The notes below the pieces were generated by a model. That model saw only the letters and a program-made list of their open reading frames with translations, ran no database searches and had not been told where the DNA came from. The position numbers and the translations under genes were made by a program. A DNA stretch of 64,000 bases from Chimonanthus salicifolius. Taxonomy: Eukaryota; Streptophyta; Magnoliopsida; Laurales; Calycanthaceae. Positions 48,901 through 59,602 of the stretch are shown piece by piece; within the stretch, counting starts at the first letter, position 1, and each line of letters begins with the position of its first letter. The stretch is taken from contig CM023537.1 of the NCBI GenBank assembly GCA_013350335.1, positions 48,296,111-48,360,110 of the forward strand. The letters are read 5' to 3'.

Positions 48901-50416
48901 ATGGGGCCTCATCTGGTCCTGCACCTTTTAGACCCCCATCTTCTGGTCGGACAAGTGATGTGGTTGAGGGATCTGGGACTGCAAAACCTGGGGAAATCGT
49001 TCCTTCCACTGAGAGGAATGGTACTGTAAACAGAAATTCTCTTGGCAGGCCTCTACCTACAAGGACGTGGGATCAGAACTATGGGAACAGCTATGGGAAC
49101 AACTATGGAAACAGCTATGGAGGTAATGATTAAGTCCTTTTCATCTTTCATTTGTTTTTAATGTCAAACTCGTATGTATTAAAAATGTCTCGGTGAAATG
49201 CAGGGTATGGTCAAAACTATAATTCAGGTTATGGCTCGGGAATGCAAAATTCGTATGGTGGATTTGGAGGATCATATGGGAATGGTCTCTATGGTAATAA
49301 CATGTATAGGAGCCCATATGGTGGGTCATATGGATCTGGCTTATATGGAGGTGGAATGAACACTAGTGGATTTGGTGGCCCAATGGGTGGTTATGGTATG
49401 GGCATGGGTGGTCCATATGGTAATCAAGATCCAAACAATCCATACGGTCCTCCTCCGTCACCTCCTGGTTTTTGGGTTTCTTTTCTTAATGTGGTAAGAC
49501 AGCTTTGCTTCTATGTAATGTCTACATTGATTATGTTGCATGGATTCTTTAAAATGTCATCATAATCATCATTATCTAAGCTATTTATCTCATCAATCTG
49601 GGGTTGACCTTAAATTTGGATTAGGCTAATATTTAGATTGGATGGATAATCCAACCTATGAACTTTTTACCGTAGTATGTGGTGTAAAATGTAGAAAATG
49701 GATGAACAAGATCAATTTTGTAAAACTGTCCAAATTCATATGGAAGCCCTGTAGCTTCTAATGTTCATACAGCACACAGTTACACTCACTGCATGTTGAA
49801 TAATCAATCTTCACTTTCTCTGTCTTAATTGATTCAAGCTTATCGGATTCCCTGATCTTACTTTCCAAGTTCAGTATCATAACAATAGGTTGGGTTTAGG
49901 ATACCCATGATTTGTCTAAGATTGGCTGATGCTTATCTCTATTTCTGTGAAGCTTCCTTGTTTTATAAGCGCAAATAAAGAATGAGTTATTTCTTATTAT
50001 TTAATGGCAGATGCAAGGTGTTGTTTCCTTTTTTGGCCGGATTGCAATCCTCATTGACCAGAATACACAAGCATTCCATATGTTCATGTCAGCCCTCCTT
50101 CAGGTGCGTGCCTCTTGCACACATAATGAGGATGTCTTTCTTTCCAGACTAGTAAAGCCATGATTGATTGTTGCAGCTATTTGATCGTTCTGGAATGTTA
50201 TATGGTGAGCTTGCAAGATTTGTACTAAGGGTGCTTGGCATTAAAACCAAGCCAAGGAAACCCCATCAGCAAGGACCCAATGCACTTCCTGGACCTGATG
50301 CACATGGTCAACGTTACATTGAAGGTCCACCTGGGCAGAACTACATTGAAGGGCCAAAGGCTGCAAGTAGCTCCTGGGACAATGTCTGGGGGAATGATGG
50401 CAGTAATAGAAATTGA
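31664..50416 (+). CDS. PEX13: Peroxin 13, peroxisomal membrane docking protein, five exons
   Basis: Exons: 31664-31697, 48868-49122, 49204-49493, 50011-50103 and 50177-50416, all with GT-AG introns. Joined they give 912 bp, 303 residues plus stop, close to the length of Arabidopsis PEX13. Order: PPKPWEQNG and FRPPSSG near the N-terminus, a Tyr-Gly-rich region (about residues 78-165, repeated YGNSYG, SYGGFGGSYG), GPYGNQDPNNPYGPPPSPPGFW (about 166-187), then the conserved FFGRIAILIDQNTQAFHMF (200-218) and LFDRSGMLYGELARFVLRVLG. As in plants generally, no SH3 domain is present. PEX13 works with PEX14 in importing PEX5/PEX7 cargo into peroxisomes, and the YG-rich part is proposed to form the import meshwork. 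Splice phases match across all joints and there is no internal stop. The start lies in a 34-bp first exon. Confidence 0.95.
32150..33350. repeat. ~400-bp tandem repeat, three diverged copies
   Basis: CAATTGATGG marks the copies at 32211, 32599 and 33010 (388 and 411 bp apart). Shared parts include the words for tggatccttgga, ttgtttgca-taatgg and gaaacctgttataatgtg-like strings. The copies are clearly diverged, so the duplication is old. No coding potential. Confidence 0.7.
33870..34290 (-). pseudogene. LINE reverse-transcriptase fragment
   Basis: Minus-strand frame with VVYKLDFQKAYDNVNW, GVRQGDPLSPYLYVVVADAL and the catalytic LQYVDDTILYL, the core motifs of non-LTR reverse transcriptase. Endonuclease, thumb and RNase H parts are missing at both ends. 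It is a different copy from the LINE at 40673-48059, whose active-site motif reads FADD. Confidence 0.85.
34330..35770. repeat. Duplicated ~190-bp segment either side of LTR block 1
   Basis: 34330-34520 and 35600-35790 are related (ttgacttttaaagcc, ttagataaatgtgaaa, caaggc...tttcaaac). Further worn relatives of this sequence occur at about 38370-38560 (inverted), 40130-40660 and 48190-48400, so it is a dispersed intronic repeat of unknown type. Confidence 0.5.
34528..35526 (-). mobile_element. LTR-like block 1 in PEX13 intron 1
   Basis: It ends at ctacatca on the plus strand, like the two other blocks (36169-37191, 38755-39833). It shares with block 2 a TATA-like stretch after a ggggt word and a GA-rich tract followed by gaaactttcc. 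The left end is a guess. No target duplication was found. Confidence 0.35.
35969..35992. repeat. (TA)n microsatellite
   Basis: About twelve TA units at the left edge of the primer-binding-site repeats. Confidence 0.85.
36000..36168 (-). repeat. Repeated primer-binding-site region
   Basis: On the minus strand TTTGGTATTAGG and TTTGGTATCGAGAGCC resemble tRNA-Met primer binding sites. They lie in a worn tandem repeat with marks at about 36008, 36095 and 36162 on the plus strand. The first abuts the end of LTR-like block 2. Confidence 0.5.
36169..37191 (-). mobile_element. LTR-like block 2, followed by primer binding site
   Basis: In minus sense it starts TGATGGAGCATGG and ends TTGTGTCA, immediately followed by TTTGGTATTAGG. 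A TATA-like TTATAAAAACCCC lies at about 36990. Length 1023 bp. No coding region is attached. Confidence 0.5.
37400..38203 (+). other. Organelle-derived DNA in the PEX13 intron
   Basis: Base composition and style differ from the flanks: runs such as ggttgggggga, two copies of a ggcccttatgttgtaagggtgc-like hairpin (37581-37600, 37641-37663), and at the end an intact 5' half of plastid tRNA-Pro. Since plastid trnP is common in plant mitochondrial DNA, the source could be either organelle. A 53-codon frame at 37460-37621 starts MFAFLRAFLIPIVIILQ, hydrophobic, not recognised. Confidence 0.5.
38161..38203 (+). tRNA. trnP-UGG: Plastid-type tRNA-Pro(UGG), 5' half only
   Basis: The sequence starts AGGGATGTAGCGCAGCTTGG and runs through the D arm, anticodon stem and TTTGGGT anticodon loop as in plastid trnP, then breaks off after GGGTACAA into TATATATA. 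The variable loop, T arm and acceptor 3' strand are missing, so it is not a working tRNA gene. Confidence 0.8.
38755..39833 (-). mobile_element. LTR-like block 3 in PEX13 intron 1
   Basis: Its plus-strand left part (caccaaacgggactgatttg, gggttgtttgg) resembles the left part of block 2 and its right end is ctctgcatca. It has a GA-rich tract and a TATA-like string in the same order. It is purine-rich, which creates spurious long frames on both strands. Confidence 0.35.
39947..39979. repeat. (TA)n microsatellite
   Basis: About sixteen TA units. Confidence 0.9.
40658..40672. repeat. LINE target-site duplication, left copy
   Basis: CTAAACCTCATGTAA pairs with CTAAACCTTATGTGA at 48060-48074 (two mismatches). 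Confidence 0.75.
40860..45594 (-). pseudogene. LINE ORF2 (endonuclease, reverse transcriptase, RNase H), broken
   Basis: The start is MNVLTWNIRG (45594), the usual first residues of an AP-type endonuclease; LLLQETK and SDHCLVLYDL are its further motifs. RT pieces follow: LWLKEGDKNTKLLH (about 44540), LGPDGFNFAFFK (43510), LFKIDMKKAYDCVDW (43190), GLRQGDPLSPFIF (43030) and HLQFADDTLFL (42890). Then come RRFLWGDQEEKRKFHLVAW (42470), a zf-RVT-like domain (about 41890-41690), and an RNase H domain starting FNMDGASRGKPGPAG (41230) and ending with SRTANGVANFFAKNG (about 40880). At least eight frame breaks separate these pieces. In a working copy the product nicks DNA and primes reverse transcription at the target. 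Confidence 0.85.
43690..44395. other. Foreign insertion inside LINE ORF2
   Basis: The LINE protein reads well up to IREAVMRFFSAIFQPSSE (about 44400) and resumes at MDGIEFTRISEGMVVWLERE (about 43660). The sequence between gives Ser-rich frames in several phases that match no LINE domain. I could not find terminal repeats, so the kind of insertion is unknown. Confidence 0.5.
46058..47830 (-). pseudogene. LINE ORF1: RRM plus DUF4283 RNA-binding protein, broken
   Basis: RNP2-like TLFVANLSDWSEV near 47810 and RNP1-like GRIFSFVRM near 47690, now in different frames, form an RNA recognition motif. Next is a DUF4283-type domain (FFITLADEMEV, WKPDMFSHKRDVWVRCFGFP, about 47200-46900) and a Pro/Ser-rich C-terminal region (46477-46058). 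Plant L1 elements of this type use ORF1 to bind their RNA. Frameshifts and a stop at 46547 break it. Confidence 0.8.
48060..48074. repeat. LINE target-site duplication, right copy
   Basis: CTAAACCTTATGTGA; see the left copy at 40658-40672. Confidence 0.75.
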
Positions 50417-50695
50417 TCATCTGAAGGAGACATGCAAGAATTGGAGGTCAAAATTGATACGGATTCTTCTGTAAGCCATTTGTTTTCATTCTTCTGCATC
50501 TTATGTAAGAGTTGACCGACCATGAGTTTTAGTTCGTAGGAATTAAGTGTTTCCCTTCTGAGTTACTTGCATATATTGGAAAAATTATGTTTGTAAAAAC
50601 ATTTACATTTACAATCTTTGTTGTAAATTTGTCAGTGTGCCCCATGTAGTATGCTCAAACTCCCTGGATGGCAAGATTTGCAAACTGTTGCTTTA

Positions 50696-50701
50696 AATAA
50701 A
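50696..50701 (+). terminator. Candidate poly(A) signal of PEX13
   Basis: AATAAA 280 bp after the stop codon, a normal plant 3' UTR length. Confidence 0.5.
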
Positions 50702-50750
50702 TGGCATAAATTTTAACCAATGGTGCCTTCTGCTGCTTGTTGCTTCTGGT

Positions 50751-50945
50751 TTTTTTTTTTTTTTTTGGTTTAAGACCAAGGTGTCGAGCATATGCAAACT
50801 TCTCTATCCACACACTTACACACTGGGTAACACCATGGGGAGGGTAGTGCGCCTGTAAATGATCATTTAATGGTTGGCAATGTGGTGATTTCAAGCCATT
50901 AGTTGGCCTGTTCACAGGCCGGATTCGAGCTTTGCGAAAAAAATG
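50751..50945 (-). mobile_element. Possible minus-strand SINE just past PEX13
   Basis: On the minus strand a B-box-like AGCTCGAATCC (about 50925) begins a ~190-bp unit ending in a 17-A tail (T run 50751-50767). An A box and target duplication were not clear. Confidence 0.35.
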
Positions 50946-50949
50946 CATG

Positions 50950-53640
50950 TGCCCATTTATATGTACAAGAGTTTGAGTCCACTCGTTTAAAGCCTGTCTA
51001 TTTTGTAAAATTCATTTTTTTTTTTTTTTGAATTATTTTTTGAGAGAAGACTCAATAATTTAGGTTGTTTCGGCTGGTGAGCTCTTAGCAAAGTGAGGTG
51101 GTGTTAATACATATGTATATAATATGTAAGAAAATAAATGGGCCCAAAAGTCCAATGGGCCTCAACAGACTTTAATTAAAAGCTTGAGCTCATCTGTTTA
51201 TGTAAATAAGTCTCAAAAAGCACAAGTCCAGCCGGTCAGGACGAATTTGTTCTAGTCCGTTTATTCAAGTATGATTTGAGTTGAATTCGGATAAATAAAC
51301 ACCCTTAACTAGCTATGACATAAATCCAGTCACATCCTCTTAACTAAGTTACAAGTTTTTTTTATCGTCTTTTTATTTTTTCTCTCTGTCTTTAAAGGCA
51401 GGAATAAATGCCCTCAATTGGCGCTGCCTTAAATTTCAGTGCACATGGATTGCAAACATGTAATATGGTAGTGCTGTGATTTACACAACCAATTTACGCT
51501 GTATATCTCACTCTGATGTGTTATTGGAGCTACTGAATTTATAGGATGGTTAAATCAATAATCAACAGTAATTGAATTATATATTTTGTAGACACTTGAT
51601 GAATCAGTGGTTTACGAGATTTTTTTTTTTCAATTTTCAACTTAATAGTATCCCTCCATCCATCCATAGAGTGTCTTATGTAGGTCGAATTTGATGAAAT
51701 CTCTAACGGCTAAAATTAAAATCCAGCTCAATATTTAATTGAGAAATTAAATTCAAATTTGAAATCTTTCAAGAATTCTAAGGAATTCTCAAATTTCTTT
51801 CATTTCTAATGTTAATGGAATCACTTAAATTTGAGAAAATCAAATTCCATTTGAAAAAGAAAATCTCGAACCTAATTTCTCTCTTCAAAGAAGATAAAAG
51901 GCCCAAACCTTGATGGGAATTCGAACAACATGTGCATTTACACTATTAAATTGAAAACTAGGAATTAAATTGTAAGAATATTAATTCAAGTAAAATCAAA
52001 ATTAGAATTAAAAAAAAAACAAAAGAACTAGAACATGTAGAAACCAAGACTTGAAACATAAACGAGAATTCATCTATCTTCTTTCTATGTTGACTTTGGT
52101 TAATGCCTTCCGATGTAAGAACTTGTACATTTGGAATTGGAGAATTCTTGTGGAATGGTCAGTGATCCTCCTATGAACATTTTGTGTTTAGCGACATGGG
52201 TTTTAGTGTATATCCGATTTTTACCATTCGCATGAACAATAAAATTTCGACGGACTGATTTTTACTGTTCATGTGAATTTCAAGGAGTCGATTTGTAATT
52301 TCTGTGAGCTGATTTTCACTGTTCATGAATTTTACCGAGCTGATTGCACTGGTCATGAATTTTGACGAGTCGATTTGCATTGTTCATAAATTTTGGTGAC
52401 TCGATTTGCATTATTTATGAATTTTTGGCATTATTTTTTCAACTTAGATCGAAGGAAAGTTTAAATTTGGCTCCAATATAATTGAAAATTCCAAATTTCT
52501 TGAAATCTTCCAAGAATTTCAAGAAATCTTCGGTTTTCTTTCAATGTTTGCCAATAAAAAAAGGTGCTTAACTTTGAGAAAATCGAGTTTCGATTGGAAA
52601 AGTAAACATAGAATCTAATTTCTCTTTAAAAAGAAAATTAAAGGCCCAAATTTCACTGGGAGTTCAACACTGTGAATTTGCACAATGAAATCGAGATTGA
52701 AAACTTATAAATTTTACAGCCGACACTATAATGGTAGAAATGATCAAAAACTACCTATGAGAATTACTCGTTGGTAAATTTAAAGATTATAAACCCACTC
52801 GACCTAACTAGCACGATAAGCAGCAATTCAGATGGATTTTCAGTTAAACTCATCAATCCAAACCACTCGAGTTTCAGTCGAGCAATCCACCAAGTTAGGA
52901 TGCAATTGAACTGAGTTCATAGCAAAATAGTCCGTTCATTTCAACTCGACAGCTAATTTAGTCCCAACTCTGCCAAATCGGTCCACCATGAGCAGACGGC
53001 CTGCATTTCAGTTCCAACTCAGGACTAAGTTGGCAACGAGTCACACATCCAAGAGTGCAACTTCTCCTCTGCTTTTTGAACGATGTGCACCAGAGTTTTA
53101 AGATCACGCAAAGCTGGGTTGGACGCCTGAATTGTGCCAACATAGCAAGAAACTCAGTGAAACAGTAGCAGGCAACAACGAGTTTCAGCATTTCATATAG
53201 ACCGAGTCAGCACAGCAGCATTGCAACATCAGTTCTGAACAGAATTGGCACCTTTTTAAAACCCATTCACCTATTCAGCCCATTTAGAGGATGTGTATAA
53301 ATCTAATCCAAGAATTCAACAATATGCAGAGTTTTCTGACCGAGACAGAGCTGTTTTACCTCTCTTTATAAATCCTTGTTGCACCGAGTCAGGCCTCCAT
53401 AGATTCAGGGACAGGTGTGGATGAATCCTAGCCAAACATTTTAGTTTTCCCACGGTTTTTGTCTTCTTGAAGTAAGAAGAAGGTGACGTGCTTCGGTATC
53501 ATCCAAACACTCACCACCGAGTTGAATTTTTAATTTTATTTTTTGATTTTGTAAATTGACCCGATAACTGAGTCAATCCGGGGGAAACCCTATATAATGA
53601 GTTGGGAGCTCATGAGGAAGATGTAGGATCAGAGAAAAAA
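50950..53640. other. AT-rich spacer downstream of PEX13
   Basis: No gene was seen. It includes a worn ~32-bp minisatellite (52250-52430). Confidence 0.4.
52250..52430. repeat. ~32-bp worn minisatellite
   Basis: Five units of the type gagctgatttgcactgttc, followed by atgaattttga and separated by 30-37 bp, with substitutions between units. Confidence 0.6.
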
Positions 53641-53649
53641 GAGAGAAAA

Positions 53650-53830
53650 TTGGGTGAGTTTGAGTGGCATTTAGCCGGGTCTGAGCCGGGACGACTCGAG
53701 TATGGGCTGGGACATTTCGAGTACAAGTTGGGAAGATTTGAGTCTGAGTTGAGACCATTCAAGTCGAGTCAGAACCATTCAAGTTCGAGTCCTAGCCTGG
53801 ATGATACGAGTCTGAATCAGGAAGCGACAA
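53650..53830. repeat. Worn 20-30-bp repeats (GAGTCTGAG...GGACGATTC)
   Basis: Repeated words gagtctgag, gggacgactcgagt and accattcaagt over 180 bp. The frame across it (53602-53901) is a by-product of the repeat. Confidence 0.5.
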
Positions 53831-53925
53831 TCGAGCGCAGGAAACGAGTTCTTTCATGTATTGTAAGTGGTTATAGAATTAAGGCTAGTATAATTCGATG
53901 ATTGAATCAAATGTGGTTTTGTTTA

Positions 53926-54260
53926 TGTAACGACCCATCCCGTTAGCACAATATTGTCCGCTTTGGGCCTACACATGGACCTGCATGACTTTGCTTTGGC
54001 GAGCCAACCCATTGTTGCTCCCAAAAGGCCTTGTTTGGGTATTAGAGTACACAACGACACAATATTGTCCTATTTGGGCCCTCGGATAGAGCCTCGCTCC
54101 ATACCCGACAACTCTCAATGTTTTGTTCCTAGCACATGGCCCATACACGCCTATTCTCGCCTAGGAGGCCTTGTGCTATAAGGAGGAAGGCTACTACTTA
54201 TATACCAGGGAATTTCCAATGTCACTAGCAATGTGAGACTTTTTGGGGCAGGGTATTACA
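53926..54260 (+). mobile_element. Small solo LTR (335 bp, TRIM/SMART size)
   Basis: It starts TGTAACGACCCATCCC and ends GGGGCAGGGTATTACA, flanked by gttta and gctta (one mismatch). It holds a duplicated motif acaatattgtcc...tttgggcc at about 53949 and 54059. Confidence 0.75.
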
Positions 54261-55124
54261 GCTTACATATTTAAACTAAATTCAATTTCGAATTGCAACT
54301 CGTATATTTTTGTTCATCACGCGTATTAGAACTCCGGGACCACTTGTCCCTTGAAGGTATATAGCCATCCTCGTGGACGGGAGCACATCCGACAGACGCC
54401 GGGTACGACTTCATATTGCATGGTAGTTCGTTAGATAGCTCAATTGGCTATCTCATTCTACAATAGAGAGGGCCCCACCTTGAGTACAATTTCAACATGC
54501 ACAGTAGCACCTTCCCACCAAACATTCCAATTGAAAAAAATATCCATTTAAAAAACAAAAGGAATAGATGATGTGTTTGGTGAAGATATGGATCTAATTT
54601 GGAAACTTAAGCTGCGTTTGGATGAGAGGTAGAGTGGGAAGGGGGAGGGGGTATAACGCCCCGTCCTTTTTCCAACCTTCCGAAAATCAGAGTCTATTTT
54701 TTTTTTAAATAAACAAGTAAAGTGGAAGAGAGCAGGGAACGTCACTGACACGAGCTAAGTTCGGACTTCCAAAGTCCGACCCTTAACTGGCCACCCATGT
54801 GTGCATGAACTAAACTATGATAAACAATACACACATGGAACTAAGTAAGTCATGCGGAATAATACTAGACCAATTACGGAACCAACTGATTGTGGAATTA
54901 AACTGAATAGATAGCAAGTACAAGTCATCCCTTAAAAACTACTTAAATCAGATATCCATTATTAAAACTTTAAACAAACCATAGCAAAGTTACTAACTAT
55001 TACATATCTATAAAATGTATTCAAACAACAGTAAAATATAAATCCAATCCAACACCCAAGCACTTAAGCTTGGCTTTCCTTGCGAATCCTCGACCTTTGC
55101 CTTCCTTTCCTTCCCTGAATCATC

Positions 55125-55169
55125 CTATAAGGATAGAAATAGGGCGTTAGATCAACGCGCCCAGTAGGT
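55125..55169 (-). promoter_or_regulatory. Conserved acceptor-like block, family D copy 2
   Basis: On the minus strand it reads CTACTGGGCGCGTTGATC, then TAACGCCC and a pyrimidine-rich run ending TTATAG. GGGCG and the facing CGCCC can pair as a stem. Confidence 0.6.
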
Positions 55170-55314
55170 TTTCCGATCAGGGCTACCACATGGTTACTAT
55201 ATAAAACATGCATATATCATAGTATATGATCATCAAAAACATCTGAAATCAATGCTATGTATGTAAGTGCAAATGTAATGAGTCCACCCATCACAAGTAT
55301 ACATAGCTATCATT

Positions 55315-55480
55315 TGACGGGACTCTCACGTCAAGGTGATCCAGAGTACTCCACATTTCCTCTGAATAGAACTCTCATGTCAAGGTAATCCAGAGTACTC
55401 CACATTTCCTCTAAATAGAACTCTCATGTCAAGGTAATCCAGAGTACTCCTCATTTCCTCTGGATAGGACTCTCATCATT
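55315..55480. repeat. 49-bp tandem repeat, 3.5 copies
   Basis: ACTCTCA(C/T)GTCAAGG begins at 55322, 55371 and 55420, and a shorter form at 55469. It takes the place that the 81-bp and 78-bp repeats occupy in copies 1 and 3. Confidence 0.9.
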
Positions 55481-55810
55481 AAGTTATTCCATAATCATCA
55501 CCCCATGTCATGCATGAGATGTCAATGTATATATGTCATTTGTAAATATATCTCATCATTCAAAACCCATTTGAAACATAAAACAATAACAATATAACTC
55601 ATAAAGAAAACCATGATAAACCAATTATAAAAGTGGTTACAAGTAGGTAGGAAACCTACCGAAAATTCACTTAAGTGTCCGTTCCTCTTAAGCGTCACCC
55701 GATCACGACTCGCGCGCCGTTCAAATCTCGTTACCTTGTTTATATAACAACAAGTTAATTAACATAACCTTTTGACTTCTCATTAAGTCTAGATCCCATA
55801 AACCATTTTG

Positions 55811-57085
55811 TGGGGTTCGGCCATACCCATGGCCGAACTTCACCCACTTTGGATTTGATCCTCCTTTCATTTGATCAATACCAAAACACATTTTATTACA
55901 TAATATAACTTGGTAGGGTTCGGCCATACAACATGGCCGAACCATACCACTTTGGTTTGACCCTCTTTTAAGTCCTTTTCATCCTTCTCTATCCATATTT
56001 ACATTATTACCTGTATTTATAGCTTTGCCACTAGACTTAAACCATTTTTAAGTCTTGCTTAGAAAAACAAGATCCATAAAACCACCTAAGTGGGGTTCGG
56101 CCATACAACATGGCCGAACCTCACCAATCCCATTTAGATCTCTTAATCCATTCTAATCACATTCAAATGCCATTCAAATCACTTGGTGGGGTTCGGCCAT
56201 ACCCCATGGCCGAACCTCACCCCTTTTTGGTTTTGGTGCTCCACTTGCCATTCTTGTTGATGAACTATACACATCTAAATCCATCATTCTTTCATCTATG
56301 TTAAGCTCTTAAAACATCATATAAACCATTATCAATTACTAATTATGAACTTAAAAATTCAAATACCCATAGAAGGGTCATTTATCCCATAAAATGGTCC
56401 ATGGGGTTCGGCCATATGGTTCTCTTTGGCTCAATCCTTCCATCCTTGTGCATGGTTCATACCCATATCTTAATCATAAAAATAATATGATTAAGCCACA
56501 CATTGGCCGATCCTACACACTAGCCTTAACTCCATTTAAATCACATAAACACCCCATAATATTGTATGGTTTTTATCTCTCAAAAACCATCACAATTAAC
56601 CATAAACTTGTCAACTCATTTCATGGGGTTCGGCCCTCACAAGTGGCCGAACCCTATGGCCTATGATTTGAACTTCTTAAACATATATCTTATGTCTAAT
56701 AAAAACATCTAAAACTGTCTATCATATTGCATGGTTTTTAACTTATAAAAACCATCAACATAACCAAACTATTTCATGGGGTTCGGCCATCCAAAGTGGC
56801 CGAACCCTATGGTCCATGTTTTCTATCTTTTTAAAGCTCATCATCATAATTTAAACCATTGATTAATTCGGTCATAACATATATTTTGTACCTCATTAAC
56901 ACATGTAAAACTCTCCATGGTTTTGCATGGTTTTTAGCTTTCAAAAACCATCAATCTAACCAACTCCTTTCATGGGGTTCGGCCATCCAAAGTGGCCGAA
57001 CCCTATGATCCATTTTTTATCATTTTTATGAAGCACCATCCAAGGTTTAAACCCTTGATGGATTCGGCCAAGCCATGGCCAAATC
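55811..57085. repeat. GGTTCGGCCAT palindrome array, family D copy 2
   Basis: Members at 55811-55843, 55913-55946, 56090-56124, 56186-56220, 56400-56416 (half), 56623-56660, 56775-56812, 56971-57008 and 57060-57085 (worn). The first four have loops like acaac or acccc. The later three have ccaaag or ctcacaa, with the inner AT pair changed. Confidence 0.9.
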
Positions 57086-58176
57086 ATGCTCCCTTTTACC
57101 AATCCAGTTAACTAAATTCTTAACTAACCACTTGCCAATTTCCTTTGCTTTTCTTCTCTCCTTTTTATCCTTGCTTTCTTCCTTCTTGCTCCCTTAGTCT
57201 TTAACTGATTGTAAGCTTGAACAATGGTGAAAACACCAAAGGATAATTCGGCCAAGGAGGTAGGTTCTTGAGAGAGAGGGAGAGATGAATTCTAAGATTC
57301 TTTGTGATAGAATTTGGCCAAAATGAGTGGTGTATTGCTTTTATTAAAACAGCCCTTGAACCCCTCATTCAACCCTCATCAATATTTGATTAAACCAAGG
57401 AGTCACTTGCTGCCAACCAAGGCATCCCTTGGCACTCCAACGTTGGAGCTTGGGTTTCCATTATGAGATGGAAACCCAACCAAGCTTCCAAGGTGGTTCT
57501 CATCTCATGCCATTGAATTCCATGCATGGAAACCCACACCACAAGTACCCAACGTGTGGGACTTGTTTTGTGGTGTTTAAGATCATGGCAACTCCTCACC
57601 TCCCCATTTGACTCAATGGAATTTAAGGTCTCTTTGGTTTCCAACTTAACTCACCCAACTCATTAACTCAACTCACCACATTTAATGCCATTCATTTAAT
57701 GCACTTGAGTCAACTCCATTACTTAATTCAAATCCAACTCATTTCAGCCCCAACTCAACCTGATTTGACTCATCATTTGAGCTCACTTGAGGGTCCACAC
57801 GGTTAACCATGGTCAACTCGACCCATTGGGTCCCATTTATGGGTGATTTACCCATTTAAATGTGGTTTACACATTTGCCTCAAGTCTACCATTTATCCTC
57901 CATTTAACTCCAAATTAATTCAGCCTAACCCCATTAAAATTGGGTTCACCCAATGGTCAAATAAGTCCATTGGATCCTTTGACCCAAATAACCATCTTGA
58001 CCCAATTAGATGTACAATAACCATTTAATCTAATTTGATCTTTATATTATGTACAATAAGCCTTAATTTGAACAATGGGCCCCACCATTTTCTTATCTAT
58101 GATCATAACCTTCTAATTTACCATTCCAATGGCATTTTTGGAAATATCAATATCTTTGAGAAATCGAGGTGTTACA

Positions 58177-58858
58177 GGGGGGAAGATGGCAACCCTTGTT
58201 TTTCCCCGTTTGGCAACGAAAGGGAGGGGTGAGAAAATCCTAATTTTCCCTTCTCGTACATAAATTTGAAAACCCTGTGATGTGAACAGGAATCAGTAAA
58301 ACCTCTCTGTATCCCTCTATTCCCCTTCCTCAATAGAAAACCCTTTCCCGCAACTCCAAGCATCAGTTCCACCGTTTCCCACGACTGAGTGACCCAAAAA
58401 CTAAATGGTTGACTCTTAGCAAGGATTGGAATATTAACTCTCAGTAGGTACTCTTCTTCTTTTTCCCTCTAGTTTTAATAAATCCACTTTTGTCGTCGGC
58501 GATTTTCACCATCGATTTCCCTGTCGACCATTTTCTCCAAACGGTTCTTTCTTTATCAACGATCGAAGGTGGTCTTTTTCCCTTTTTTTTTTCCAACTAT
58601 CGTTGACAATTTGGGTTGCATGTAATATGAAGTGGGTTATTGAAGGATCTCATTCTTTACCCCTCCTATTTTAGTAAATCACGTCTTTTTCATTTTGATG
58701 AGGCCATTTGTGAAGGTGAATAAAATCTCATTTTTGATCTATGCTCGTGTGTGAGCAATTTGACATACAAGGGCTTCGAGTCAGAATATTTGATATTTGG
58801 ACCCATATATGAAACAAGGTCCACTCGAGATTAGATGGATCCAATTTTGGACATGCAA
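58177..58858. other. Spacer between two family D LTRs
   Basis: About 680 bp with no recognisable gene. It holds CT-rich stretches but no element end. Confidence 0.4.
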
Positions 58859-59384
58859 TGTAACACCCCGGATTTTCAAGTTATTATTATATATGAAAAT
58901 TACCCATTGAATTTGTGAATGATTAAATATGAACCTTGGGTGGGTAATGTGTTAGGATCATTGGCCCAATTAAGACCCAAAGGTTTTGGTAAATGGTTTT
59001 AAATAAATTAAATGCAGTTGATTTAATTAGTAATGCAACATAAATAAATAAAGGAACTTGGGATAATTGTTGCATGGCCGAATTTAAGATGTGCATATCC
59101 AAGAAGAATGCTTATGGCCGTGTGTAGGGATTTCCATATGAAAGGTTAGGCACATAAGATCATTTAAAAAGGGCATGCAAATTGTCTAAAATTAAATAAA
59201 GGAGATATCTAATTAAATAAAGAGTATATGGCCGTGTGTCATATTGCTATATTGGAAGGTCGGTAACATCTAATTAAGGCAACAAGAGGAGCACACGGCA
59301 ATGGCAAATTAAGCAAGGGGCACACGGCCCTAAGGGGGTATTGGTATCTTAAGCACCTTCTAAGTTGGGACTAATGGAAGGTTT

Positions 59385-59392
59385 TATAAAAA
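59385..59392 (+). promoter_or_regulatory. TATA box of family D copy 3
   Basis: TATAAAAA followed by a purine-rich leader and, 180 bp on, the donor-like site. Confidence 0.55.
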
Positions 59393-59602
59393 GAGAGGAG
59401 CAAGGGCGCACGGTACATACCATAGCCGAACTTTCCTATCTCAATTCTCATTCTCGGCAAAGCAAAGAGGAAGAGAAGGCAGCCAGCAAGAGGTGTTCTC
59501 AGCTTGGTAAAAAGAATCAAGAAGAAAGGAGAAGGATTGGAAGAACAAGAATCAATAGGAGCTGGTTAGTGATTTTATAAATTTTGTTTAAAAGAAAAGA
59601 AC

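Larger units (their letters stand above)
54652..58176 (-). mobile_element. Solo LTR, family D copy 2
   Basis: The plus strand starts TATAACGCCCCG (TG changed to TA) and ends CGAGGTGTTACA, with target duplication ggggg (54647-54651, 58177-58181). Length 3525 bp. Sense is minus: palindrome GGGTTTCCA...TGGAAACCC (57477-57452), donor GTG|GTTAGTTA (GT 57128-57127), GGTTCGGCCAT array (57085-55811), 49-bp tandem repeat (55480-55315) and the acceptor block ending CCTTATAG (AG 55126-55125). No protein domain. Frames starting MAEP at the palindromes are incidental. Confidence 0.88.

Noticed and set aside
55811..57008. Repeated MAEP starts as micropeptide genes
   Set aside because: ATGGCCGAACC is one arm of the palindrome and so gives a Met start each time. 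The frames after it share nothing and are not conserved between units.
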